NCBI GenBank assembly: GCA_030272155.1
Contig: CP126204.1
Span: forward strand, 1,355,501-1,419,500
Direction: 5' to 3'
DNA from: Tetradesmus obliquus
Taxonomy: Eukaryota; Chlorophyta; Chlorophyceae; Sphaeropleales; Scenedesmaceae
Length of the DNA: 64,000 bases
Shown here: positions 13,475 through 23,326 of the stretch, in pieces
Position numbering within the stretch: the first letter of the stretch is position 1
Layout of the letters: every line of letters starts with the position of its first letter
The notes under the pieces: generated by a model
Told to the model about the DNA's origin: nothing
The model's database searches: none
What the model saw: only the letters and a program-made list of their open reading frames with translations
Position numbers and translations under genes: made by a program

Positions 13475-14221
13475 GGCTGTTGCCGGCCGCCAGGTGGCCA
13501 TCCTGAACATCAAGGCAGCCGGCGTGGGCCTCACGCTGACTCGCGCCAGCACGGTCGTGTTTGCTGAGCTGGCCTGGACGCCCAGCGAGGTGCAGCAGGC
13601 AGAGGACCGCGCGCACCGCATCGGCCAGACCAGCTGCGTGAGCGTGCAGCTGCTGCTGGTGAAGGACAGCATTGACGAGGTCATGTGGGAGATGCTGCAG
13701 GCCAAGCTGAAGAGCACGGGCCAGGTGCTGGACGGCTGCGCGGAGCGCATGGAGGTGAGGCGGGGTGTGTGGGTGAAGTGCGGTTGATGCGGCATGAGTC
13801 GTATGAAGAGCTTTCTTTCCGTCGAGGCTGGCACAAACTACATTCTGTACTGTGGCGACATTAAGACAGACGTTACAGCTCCAGGTGAACTTGCTGGAGC
13901 CTGCTCGGCATTTCCTGCAATGCGTCAGGTGCGCCAGTATGGCATGCTGAGTCACTCATCTTCACGCATGTCGGCATGGTGGCCAGTTTGCCATGGATAT
14001 TGCAGCCTGGAAGTCTCATTTGCTTTCACGCCTCAGGCTACTAATATTGTGCTGTATTGGCTGTGGTGCTGCAGGTGGACAAGTCGTCAGCCGCACCGCG
14101 GCCCAAGGGCGCGCTGAGCTGGCAGGAGGGCGAGCCGCAGCAGGACAACCAGAAGAGCATCAAGAGCTTCTTTGGGGCTGCTGAGGGCAAAGATGCCGCA
14201 AAGAAGCAGCGGCTCAACTAA
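8197..14221 (+). CDS. SMARCAL1/ZRANB3-type annealing helicase with C-terminal PIP box
   Basis: SNF2-family DNA-dependent ATPase of the HARP subfamily, which in other eukaryotes rewinds DNA and remodels stalled forks in the nucleus. Twelve exons join in phase to 1036 aa: 8197-8226, 8306-9538, 9900-10049, 10293-10600, 10847-11087, 11412-11609, 11848-11958, 12270-12399, 12576-12723, 12992-13145, 13494-13754, 14075-14221. The N-terminus ([19 protein letters not shown]) leads into ~380 residues of Gln/Ala-rich low complexity. A HARP-like segment follows at ~410-471 ([10 protein letters not shown]...FTGWHEEI...W). Motor motifs are GDEMGLGKT (~541-549), LDESH (~644-648), [37 protein letters not shown] and [11 protein letters not shown]. 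The tail holds QKSIKSFF at residues 1014-1021, a canonical PCNA-interacting motif. HARP-like plus PIP makes it intermediate between SMARCAL1 and ZRANB3; no zinc finger or HNH domain is seen. The helicase assignment is secure, the ortholog name is not. Confidence 0.9.
11128..11180 (+). pseudogene. Decayed partial copy of the DESH-box exon inside intron 5
   Basis: Within intron 5 the sequence GGTGGTCATCCTGGACGAGA, then ...AAAGAACACC, repeats the last ~45 bp of the exon just upstream (GGTGGTCATCCTGGATGAGA ... AAGAACCCC). The copy has an in-frame stop and is not needed for the reading frame. It looks like a tandem exon-end duplication that has degenerated. Confidence 0.7.
13239..13360 (+). repeat. 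Two-copy 61-bp tandem repeat in helicase intron 10
   Basis: Units start at 13239 and 13300 (GGACAGGTGTG... to ...CACCTCGCAA) and differ at only a few positions. The repeat lies inside the intron between exons 10 and 11. It is followed by a CTG run and the acceptor of exon 11. Confidence 0.8.
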
Positions 14222-14499
14222 GGGGTCAGGTGTTGCCCCTGTGGAGGCTTGCACGTAGCGCTGCTCAGTTGCAGAGTTTGCTTGCACGCATGAACATGAC
14301 GCATGCGTTATGACCTGTATGGTTGCAGCCATGAGTGATTCACTGCTTATCAGCAGAAGTGAAAGCCGAATATGTAGGTTGTTTAGTTTATTAGTCAGTC
14401 TAGACAGGAAGCATATAGTCATGCATGGATGCATACAGGTGTGATTCACACCAGCAACAGCAGTGTTCACACTGCTGGTCCCAGGCAGCTTGCAACAGG

Positions 14500-14504
14500 T
14501 GTAA
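14500..14504 (+). terminator. TGTAA polyadenylation signal of the helicase gene
   Basis: TGTAA occurs 279 bp after the helicase stop codon and before the next gene. TGTAA is the usual green-algal nuclear polyadenylation signal, so it is a reasonable 3' end signal. The cleavage site itself cannot be read from the DNA. Confidence 0.5.
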
Positions 14505-14740
14505 CACAGACAGTGACAGGTTGGTTCACTAGCGTTGAAATAGGCAGTGCCAATAGAGTCTGCTGCATTGCTGGCTTTTTTCGGCAGAGGGAAAGACGGT
14601 GATTCGGTTACGTGCAGGCAACCACTGCTGCTGGTTCTTCGAGTAGCGTGCTGGGCGTGATCAAAGCCCTGATATTGCTTTCTTGGATATCGACGATAGT
14701 GCTGGACTTTATAGCAATCGTCACTTCCACACTAGCAGCA

Positions 14741-17700
14741 ATGGCAACCGAAGCAGCAGCTGGAGTGCAAGAGCAATTAGCTGCTGTAAGTGCAGCAGAG
14801 ACGTTCCGATCGGCTTTACTACTGCTATTGAACGCAAACTAACGCTTGACTTTCGTTCCTGCAGACGAACCTGAACAGCAGCAGCCACATTGCGCCCTAC
14901 AGCGCCACTTATGGCAGGACGCCAGTCAAGACGCTGCTGCTGGCTGCAGATGGTGGCAAGAGCTTGGTAAGCACTTTGTTACCTTTGCCAGGCCTGCAGC
15001 TGCAGCTGCTGCCAGCACCACTGTGTAGTGAGAACCTGCCTGCTGCTGTACCAATCCTGCAGGTGGGCACTACGCTCAGGATTGGTGGCTGGGTGAAGAC
15101 AGGCCGCGAGGCAGGCGCTGGCGCGTTTGCATTCCTGGAAATCAATGATGGCAGCTGCTTCGACAGCTTGCAGGTGCGGCAGGCTGACTGGAAACGCTGC
15201 TGTTGTGCCAGGCAGCCTGACCAGCAGGCAGCCTGCACAGCAACAGTGCAGCTGTTCAGGGAGCACTACTGACACACTGCAGCAGCAATTTGGGGCCATC
15301 AGTTCTTCACAGCACTGGGTAGTAGCCGGTAACGGCCATGCCTGCTTTAGCAATTCTGGCAGCAACCTTCGCAGCAGGCATACTGTGCAGGCAGGTGCAT
15401 GGCTGTGCTGCTGTCCTGCAGTCCTTTGTTTGATGCCTGAGAGGTGTTGGAATGCCTGGTGCCGTGTGCATCCACATGGTGCCACAATAATCTGCCGCAG
15501 GTGATGGTGACCAAGGAGGTGGGCGAGGCAGTGGGTGGGCTCAAGAAGCTGGTGCCCACAGGCACATGCGTGCTCATTGAGGGGCTGCTGGCAGACACGC
15601 CAGAGGGCACCAAGCAGGTGCGGCTGCCTGGGGTGGGCAGGCTAGTAGCAAAAAGCCTAGCAGGAAACAGCCTAGCAGCAAACAGCCTAGCACATGCAGT
15701 TGCAGCAGCAGCAGCAGACTAGCAGCTGACTAGCAGCAGTGTCCAGGTGCCCAGTTGAGCAGCGCTTCAGGCTGTTGGGTGGCACTGGTGGTAGTTGCCG
15801 CCACTGCCAAAGCTACCAGCCAGCTTGGGATAGCACCAGCAGCAGAGGCACACCAACACTGTGCAGCTCGCAGCACCCATGCAGCTGTCTGGCGTGACAC
15901 CAGCCACGCTTCGCCCCGTCACCCCCTTCACACCACCCCTGCTGCATGCTTCCCCCTCCCCCTGCAGGCTGTGGAGCTGAAGGCCACTGCCGTGCTGCAC
16001 CTGGGCCCCTGCGAGGCCGCGGTGTACCCCATGGCCAAGAAGAAGCAGAGCATGGAGTTCCTGCGGGAGAAGGCGCACCTGCGCAGCCGCACCAACACCA
16101 TCGGCGCGGTGGCGCGCATCCGCAACGCACTCTCCTTCGCCACACACAGGTGGGCGGCTGGCCAGCACCCCGCAGCAGCAGCTACCTCAGCAGAAGCAGA
16201 AGCCACAGCAAGGTCCTGGTTGAAGCAGGAGCTGTAACAAGGCACCGGCATCGCAGTCACTATACAATGGTGCTGTTATGCTTGTTCAGTCCCTCACATG
16301 CATGTGCAAATGACCTTTCCGAGCAATGCAGCCTCTCCTGTGCGTACTTAACCGCTGCATGTGTGGCCTTGCTGCTGCTGCCGTGCAGCTTTTTCCAGGA
16401 GAACGGCTTCCTGTACGTGCACACGCCCATCATCACCGCCAGCGACTGCGAGGGAGCAGGCGAGATGTTCCAGGTGGGCCAGGGAGACGGCTGCTGATGG
16501 CGGCAAGCAGCGCATGCATGATAGAGTGCTGCGAAATGCACAATGAGCAGCAAGCAGGGTACAGTTGACTTGGAGTGGGTTCTGCAGTGCCGGTCAGTGC
16601 TGAAGTGAACTGCTTCTTAGTGGTCAAAATGTGATTGGATGAGCAATGGTGCTGGCTGCCGCTTCACCTGCTGCTTGTTGCTGCTGCTGTGCTGCAGGTG
16701 ACCACGCTGCTAGCAAAGAAGGAGGGCAAGGAGCAGCAGCAGGAACAGCAGCAGCCGCCGTCAGCAGAGCAGCTGCAGCAGCTGCGGGAGCAGGTCAGCG
16801 CGCAGGGCGGCGCAGTCAAGGACGCCAAAGCGGTGAGACGCACAGCAGCAGCAGCATGGCACAGCGGCACCGCACAGCACAGCAGCCGTGGCAAGGGCAT
16901 AGCTGCATCCACACACAGCTGCAGAACACTGCTCATACAGTGCACTATTAATTCTTGTTGCAATTAGCAACAGCGCAGCATATCTGCCCTGGACGTCTGG
17001 CTGCAGCCACACGCCCGCGCAGCACCATCATCAAGGCCTCAGTCTGCAGCCATAACTCCTCACGTTTGCAATAGCTGTAGGTGCGCTCACAACAACAGTA
17101 CGTCTGTATGATGTCCAGCTTGCTGCTCTCACCTTGTAGCGTGCTCTGCGCTGACCCCTGCATCCTGTGGTTGCCTGCAGGCTGCTGCAGCAGACAAGGC
17201 TGATGCTGGCCTGGCTGCTGCCAGCAAGGCGGCAGTGGAGCAGCTGCTGGCACTCAAGAAGCAGCTGGCAGAGGCAGAAGAGGCGTGAGTGGCAGCCGGG
17301 TGAAAAGCTATTTAGCTAGCCTCATCACCATGTGGTTGCCGGTTGAGCCATAGCAGTGTGCAGTAGCTTGGCTGGCTAGGCAGCAGCAGGCAGTGCATAG
17401 ATCAGCTTAAGGGCAGGGCTGGGCGCAGTGGCAATTATAATGTGGCATGTACTGCAGCGCAACACACACAATCACGAGCAGCGCACTGCCGGCAGTGGCT
17501 GCTGTTTGCAACGGACCGGCGCATGCTGCTGGCTCGCGCGAAGCAATAAAACGGCGCTGCATGCCCCCCGCTGATGCTAGTGCACCGCAGCCGAGGTGTA
17601 GTCTCCACACTGCCCTCCCCTCCCCTGACACTCGCTTGGATGTATCTGCCTGTCGCCTGCTGCCACCTGCCGCCGTTTGCCTCCTCTCCTCTACGGCCGC

Positions 17701-18856
17701 CTCTCCTCTGCCTCTCTTCTCGCCTGCAGCGCGCTGTGGGTGGGCGGCATCAAGCGCACCCCGGGCGGCGAGGTGGACTACAGCACGGACTTCTTCGGGC
17801 GGCCCGCCTTCCTGACGGTGTCAGGTCAGCTGCAGGGCGAGTACTACGCGTGTGGGCTGAGCAGCGTGTACACCTTCGGCCCCACCTTCAGGGCGGAGAA
17901 CAGCCACACCAGCAGGCACCTGGCAGAGTTCTGGATGATTGAGCCGGAGATCGCCTTCTGCAACCTGGAGGTGGGAGCTGCTGCTGTGTGTGTTGCTGTT
18001 GGTGGTAAGCTATTCGTGGGCTGCTGCTGCTGCTTGTGGTGGGCTGAAGGAGATGGGAGGGCGCAGGATGGCAGGGGCGCAGGTGTGGGCTGAGCTGCGC
18101 GCTGAAAAGCGTGGCCAGGAGCAAGGTCAGGTTGAAAATGCAATGTGTTGAGACCTGCAGCAGCGACTGCAGTGTTGCCGCAATGTTGCAGTGCACTGTT
18201 TTATTAGGACTTCGTTGCATTGACAAGTTGCCCCCGCATCTAGATATTGTTGTCCACACAGTTGACAAGCACTTCTCTCATAACTTCCTGCATCACGCTT
18301 TGTTCTATCCTCCCTACTCCTCATGCAGGACGACATGCGCTGCGCGGAGGACTACGTGCGCTACTGCTGCCGCTTTGTGCTGGAGCGCTGCATGCCTGAC
18401 CTGCAGTTCATCGCCAAGATGATCGACCCCAAGGCCATCGAGCGCCTGCAGCACGTGGCCAACTCCAACTTTGCGCGCTGCAGCTACACGGAGGGCATCG
18501 AGCTGCTGCAGAAGGCGGTGGCGGAGGGCCGCAAGTTCGAGGACATGGTGGGTGATGCGGTGTTGTTGAGTTTGCATGTATACTTGTAGGGGTCATTCAC
18601 CAGCAGGCACCGTAGTGTTCAAGACTTGAACTTCAAGTGACTTTGCTGGGTGCGAGGCATGATCTCATGCACACAATCTGTCAGTAGCAACTGCTAGCTG
18701 GCTTGTCTGGGCTAGTTGGCCGTGCGCGCCTCACCACTGCACCGCTACCTCACCACCCGCACTACTATGCCAGGACGTGCACTGGGGCATCGACCTGGCC
18801 ACTGAGCACGAGCGCTACCTGGCCGAGGAGGTCTTCAAGCAGCCGGTGATCGTGTA

Positions 18857-18913
<57 letters not shown>

Positions 18914-19543
18914 GGTGGCGGCCATGGACGTGTTGGTGCCCAAGGTCGGCGAGCTCATCGGCGGCAGCCAGCGAGAGGACAGGTGAGAGGCAGGGACGGC
19001 TGCGCGCGCAGCCATATTGGAACAGGTGTCCGTACATAATGTTCGCACGTTGTGTTGCAGTATGTGCTTATGGCATGTTTTTGTACCCTAGTCTTGCTGT
19101 GTAACCATCATCATGGGCGCACTGCAAAATGGTTGGTCAATTCAATGCACACCGGGAGGTTCGGCTAGACAAAGATGTATACTAATTAATCAACTTACAT
19201 GATGACAACGTTTTATCTTCATTTTGTTTGCCATGTATATGCGATACCACGGGTGTTGCACGAGAAATCCTCCGCTATATCTGCACAACACATGTTCGCA
19301 TGCTGAACAGCTACCTTAAAGAGTCACGTTGTCTGCTGCTGCAGAGTTGAGGTGCTGGAGTCGCGCATGGCAGAGATGGGTGTGTCTGTGGACGAAGCCT
19401 ACATGGACCTGCGGCGCTTTGGTAGTGTGCCGCACTCGGGCTTCGGCTTGGGCTTTGAGCGCCTCATCATGTTTGCGACTGGCATCGACAACATCCGCGA
19501 CGTCATTCCGTTCCCTCGCTGGCCGGGCAATGTTGCTTTCTGA
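14741..19543 (+). CDS. Asparaginyl-tRNA synthetase, cytosolic plant type
   Basis: Class IIb aminoacyl-tRNA synthetase that charges tRNA-Asn with asparagine. Twelve exons join in phase to 582 aa: 14741-14785, 14865-14966, 15063-15173, 15501-15617, 15968-16149, 16389-16473, 16698-16832, 17181-17284, 17730-17970, 18329-18547, 18774-18982, 19345-19543. The N-terminal OB-fold anticodon-binding domain includes [11 protein letters not shown] (~55-65). Motif 1 region is [19 protein letters not shown] (~187). A Gln- then Ala/Lys-rich insert (~215-294) sits where land-plant cytosolic enzymes carry a WHEP-like domain. Motif 2 is [16 protein letters not shown] (~347) and motif 3 [10 protein letters not shown] (~549-558), followed by the AsnRS-typical [18 protein letters not shown]. 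There is no transit peptide, so a cytosolic location is likely. The start is the first ATG and opens directly into the spliced frame. It is the last gene before the retrotransposon cluster. Length is normal and no damage is seen. Confidence 0.95.
15646..15690 (+). repeat. 15-bp triplicated minisatellite in AsnRS intron 4
   Basis: Three consecutive 15-bp units of the form CAG(C/G)AAACAGCCTAG, the first more diverged, lie in the intron after exon 4. No function is suggested. Confidence 0.6.
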
Positions 19544-19687
19544 CCTTGCTGTTGTTGGCAAGTGTTGGTCTAGCAGCTGAACTGCCTGCATGCTGATTGT
19601 TCCTTGTGATTGCATATCGCTGTTTGGCCACAGCGCTGAGCTCCACGCATCAATGTGGCATCTTTGGTGAAGACTTGTATAATTTTC

Positions 19688-19794
19688 CAGCAAGAAAGTT
19701 ACAAGGGCTGACCAAGTAACTGCGCACTTGCTCCATAAAGGGATCCATTGAGAGGATGACGCAACCTGTTGTGCACTCACTGCAGAACGTCCGG
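19688..19794 (-). mobile_element. Diverged LINE 3'-end fragment at the cluster edge
   Basis: About 105 bp matching the last part of the LINE 3' UTR (GCAAGAAAGTTACAAGGG, then CTTGCTCCATAAA). It differs from the consensus at many more positions than copies further in and has no poly(T) run. It begins about 145 bp after the AsnRS stop codon and looks like the oldest copy in the window. Confidence 0.75.
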
Positions 19795-20406
19795 GATAAA
19801 ATAGTCCGGTTCACAGACACCCTTGCCAACCCGCATCCTGCCCCCATGACATTCGTACGGCTTCAAATTTGATAAACCAACTTTTTACAAAGAGATAAAA
19901 CAATGAATTAACTTTCACGAAGCACACCCAGCACATTTCCATAATGGGCCACGAGGAAAAAAAAATGGGCCACGAGGCGGGCCGGAGCGAAAATTCAACC
20001 GTCGCGGCGCATCGAAGGTCGCTGCGCTTACTTTCGTTTGTCAGTCCCAGGCATGTGAGGGCCTAACATGCTTGGTCATGGAACGTCCGGGATAAAATCG
20101 TCCAGTAGGAATTTTAGCCGGCTAGTGAGTTTCCAGTGGCGGTTCACAGACACCCGTGCCAACCCGCATCCTGCCCCCACGACATTCGTACGGCTTCAAA
20201 TTTAATAAATCAACATTTTACAAAGAGATAAAACAATGAATAAACTTTCACGAAGCACACCCAGCACATTTCCATAATGGGCCACGAGGAAAAACAAATG
20301 GGCCACGAGGCGGGCCGGAGCGAAAATTCAACCGTCGCGGCGCATCAAAGGTCGCTGCGCTTACTTTCGTTTGTCAGTCCCAGGCATGTGAGGGCCTAAC
20401 ATGCTT

Positions 20407-20441
<35 letters not shown>

Positions 20442-20629
20442 GAAGCAAGAACGTTACAAGGGCGGACCTAAATAACCGTGCACTTGCTCCATAAAAAGAT
20501 CCATTGAGAGAATGAGGCAACATGCTTGGTCATGGAACGTCCGGGATAAAATCGTCCAGTAGGAATTTTAGCCGGCCACGAGGAAATAAAAAATGGGCCA
20601 CGAGGCGGGCCGTAGTGAAAATTCAACCG
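19795..20629 (+). repeat. ~333-bp satellite, about 2.3 units, interrupted by a LINE fragment
   Basis: Units begin at GAACGTCCGGGATAAAAT: 19795 (about 40 bp shorter near its start), 20081 and 20535. Unit 2 is 333 bp once the insertion at 20410-20518 is removed. Unit 3 is internally deleted and runs straight from GCCGGC to CCACGAGG. Recurrent internal strings are TGGGCCACGAGG, GGTCGCTGCGCTTA and AGGCATGTGAGGGCCTAACA. No coding potential is evident. Confidence 0.8.
20410..20518 (-). mobile_element. Short LINE 3' insertion in the satellite, TSD AACATGCTTGGT
   Basis: A run of 31 T followed by 78 bp of the LINE 3' end. The flanks are 12-bp direct repeats AACATGCTTGGT at 20398-20409 and 20519-20530. 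This is a classic 5'-truncated target-primed insertion into satellite unit 2. Confidence 0.9.
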
Positions 20630-21242
20630 TTTTTCATGGAGCAAGTGCACAGTTATTTAGGTCAGCCCTTGTAACGTTCTTGCTTCAAGAAAAAAAAACG
20701 TTCTTGCTTCAAGAAAAAAAAAATGAATAGTCAGGTGGGGATTGTCTGTGTCGACAATCCGTCACCTATTATTAGGCGTCTTGTGTAGGTGTCGTAATGC
20801 TGCCTGTAAAGTGCAGCTTTTAGAGGTGTGCAAGTCACCATTCTTTTTTTTTGAAGCAAGAACGTTACAAGGGCTGACCTAAATAACTGTGCACTTGCTC
20901 CATAAAAAGATCCATTGCAAGTCACCATGCAGTGATAGCTGACGGTTACGCCATGGACAGATTTTGTTTCAAGGGCCAATCACGGTCTGTCACACATCAC
21001 AGGACGTCATTGCGCGACTGTGATTTTAGTGGAGTCTGGGCACTCGGTCAGGTCCTGGATGCCTTTCGGGGCTGCTCCGCACGGGGCTGTCTGCATGATC
21101 GTGTGACAGCGTCTCTTGGTACAAGAGACCTGTGGGGTGAGTGCGGAACAGGTTGCCTCACTCTCTCTATGGATCTTTTTATGGAGCAAGTGCACAGTTA
21201 TTTAGGTCAGCCCTTGTAACGATCTTGCTTCAAAAAAAAAAA
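20630..21242 (+). mobile_element. LINE 3'-UTR copies, one with a nested insertion
   Basis: A 3'-terminal fragment (20630-20722) ends in a duplicated tail, CGTTCTTGCTTCAAG plus A-run, twice. It is followed by a ~450-bp 3'-UTR copy ending in poly(A) at 21232-21242. The second copy is split by a 74-bp antisense insertion at 20842-20915. The same arrangement recurs at 29.5-30.5 kb and 31.3-31.9 kb. Confidence 0.8.
20842..20915 (-). mobile_element. 74-bp LINE 3' insertion, TSD TGCAAGTCACCAT
   Basis: T-run plus ~63 bp of LINE 3' end, flanked by TGCAAGTCACCAT at 20829-20841 and 20916-20928. Identical-site insertions at 30077-30150, 31545-31618 and 40134-40205 show that the whole block was duplicated after this one insertion. 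Confidence 0.9.
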
Positions 21243-21565
21243 CCGCATGCTGCCCCAACGACATTCGTACGGCTTCAAAATTGATGAATCAACATTTTAC
21301 AAAGAGATTAAACAATGAATAAACTTGTACGAAGCACACCCAGCACATTTCCATCATGGGCCACGAGGCGGGCCGGAGCGAAAACACAACCGTCGCGGCG
21401 CATCGAAGGTCGCTGCGCTTATTTTCGTATGTCAGTCCCAGGCATGTGAGGGCCTAACATGCTTGGTCATGGAACGTCCGGGATAAAATCGTCCAGTAGG
21501 AATTTTAGCCGGCCACGAGGAAATAAAAAATGGGCCACGAGGCGGGCCGTAGTGAAAATTCAACC

Positions 21566-21566
<1 letters not shown>
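21243..21566 (+). repeat. Satellite block
   Basis: Starts inside a unit (CCGCATGCTGCCCCAACGAC), crosses the GAACGTCCGGGATAAAAT unit start at about 21474, and ends in the internally deleted form at CAACCG, where a 40-T LINE tail begins. It has the same order and breakpoints as the block at 31.9 kb. Confidence 0.75.
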
Positions 21567-21607
<41 letters not shown>

Positions 21608-23326
21608 AAGCAAGAACGTTACAAGGGCTGACCTAAATAACTGTGCACTTGCTCCATAAAAAGATCCATTGAGAGAGTGAGGCAACCTGTTCCGCACTCA
21701 CTCCACAGGTCTCTTGTACCAAGAGACGCTGTCACACGATCATGCAGACAGCCCCTTGCGGAGCAGCCCCGAAAGGCATCCAGGACCTGACCGAGTGCCC
21801 AGACTCCACTAAAATCACAGTCGCGCAATGACGTCCTGTGATGTGTGACAGACCGTGACTGGCCCTTGAATCAAAATCCGTCCATGGCGCAACTGTCAGC
21901 TATCACTGCATGGTGACTTGTACACCTCTACAAGCTGCACTTTACAGGCAGCATTACGACACCTACACAAGACGCCTATTAATAGGTGACGGATTGTCGA
22001 CACAGACAATCCCCACCTGACTATTCATTGACTCTCCACTTCATGCAAAGCACATCCTGCTACTGACCGAACATACACCTATGAGATATGTGGCATTCTG
22101 CAGGAAATGACACCAAATCAGGCACACAAAGCCACACACACACAAACTTATCCACACATGCTGCCCACATCCTCGTACTGTGCTACCCACACGCACGCAT
22201 ACATAACGTACTCTGCTACCCACTCACATGCATACATAACGTATCCCGGCCATCAACTTAGCCTTTGCCATACTATTTTGCAACACATCACAACGAGGAA
22301 CGACGGCCACTACTCCAACGAATGCATTGTACACCCTGCCCGAACCGTCAAAACAGACCACCCCGCCTCGTAGACCCGTGCCCAATCCATCCCTCACATG
22401 CCAGCCGCGCTGGCCCGAACCTTGATGCGACCATCTGCGCCCATCCTATACAGTGCTCCCCACTTCTGCTCAAAGTCAACAAGTTTGATCTCAGGCGACC
22501 TTCCCTGCAGCCATGCAAACGGTATCCCACAACCTATCCTAACATCTACTTCCACCCTATCCCACTCCCTCTGAATTTGCTGCCGCAGCTCTGCCAGAAA
22601 CCTACACGCCACAGCCTTAGCAGCGTATGATGAGCTGCCCGGCTCGCCAGTTGTACCCCGTTGACTGCCCATGCTGCTGCTGTTGCTGCTGCTGCCCTCT
22701 GCATCGCTGATGCCGTGGCTCTGAGATTGAGAATTGCTGCCTGCATTGTGGCTGCCGCTGCCATCGCTGCCATCGGCACTGGGCACAGTCACGCCAGCCC
22801 TGATGCTGCTGCAGCGCACCACCCAAATGGACTCCAGCAGCAGCAGACGCAGCTGCGTCCACATCTGCTGCTGCCCTGCTGGCGGCGCCCACACACTGAA
22901 GTCATCCAGCAGCAGCAGACGGCTGTTATTAACAGGGACCACTGCTCCGGGCTGCACACGCTGCCACACCTGTTGCGCGTACCACTGCCACGCTGCTGCA
23001 GCTACAGGGCACTCCACTAACAAGTGGGTGAGGGTCTCCAGTTGCTGCGGCTGCTGGCACTGCTGGGCTGGGCAGGTAAAGTGAGCCGGCGCGTGCCTGC
23101 TGGATGCCAGCATGCGCCGTGCGCCTACCTTCACTCCTGCATGCAGAAGCCGCCAGCCAAACACTCGCAGCCGCCTCGGCAGCTGGGTGTCTTTCAGCCG
23201 TTGATAACTCGCCACCCAGCGGTGCTGCCTGGCATTGGCAGCACCCATGGAGTGAGTGATCGGGTCCAGTAGATCATTGTGTGCTGGGCAGCTGATGCGC
23301 TGCTGTTGCTGCTCCTGTTGCTGCCG
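21567..23326 (-). mobile_element. LINE copy, 3' UTR plus C-terminal ORF (tandem unit 1)
   Basis: Poly(T) 21567-21606, then 3' UTR, then the last ~285 codons of the LINE ORF (stop near 22394). The coding part includes the zinc-binding domain (LRVFGWRLLHAGVK, CPAQQC, THLLVECPVAAAAWQWY). It is cut off after CTGCCG, where a second near-identical unit begins 1,748 bp downstream. Confidence 0.85.

Noticed and set aside
1-19688. tRNA, rRNA or other structured RNA genes
   Set aside because: No cloverleaf-like A/B boxes or rRNA-like conserved strings were noticed on either strand.
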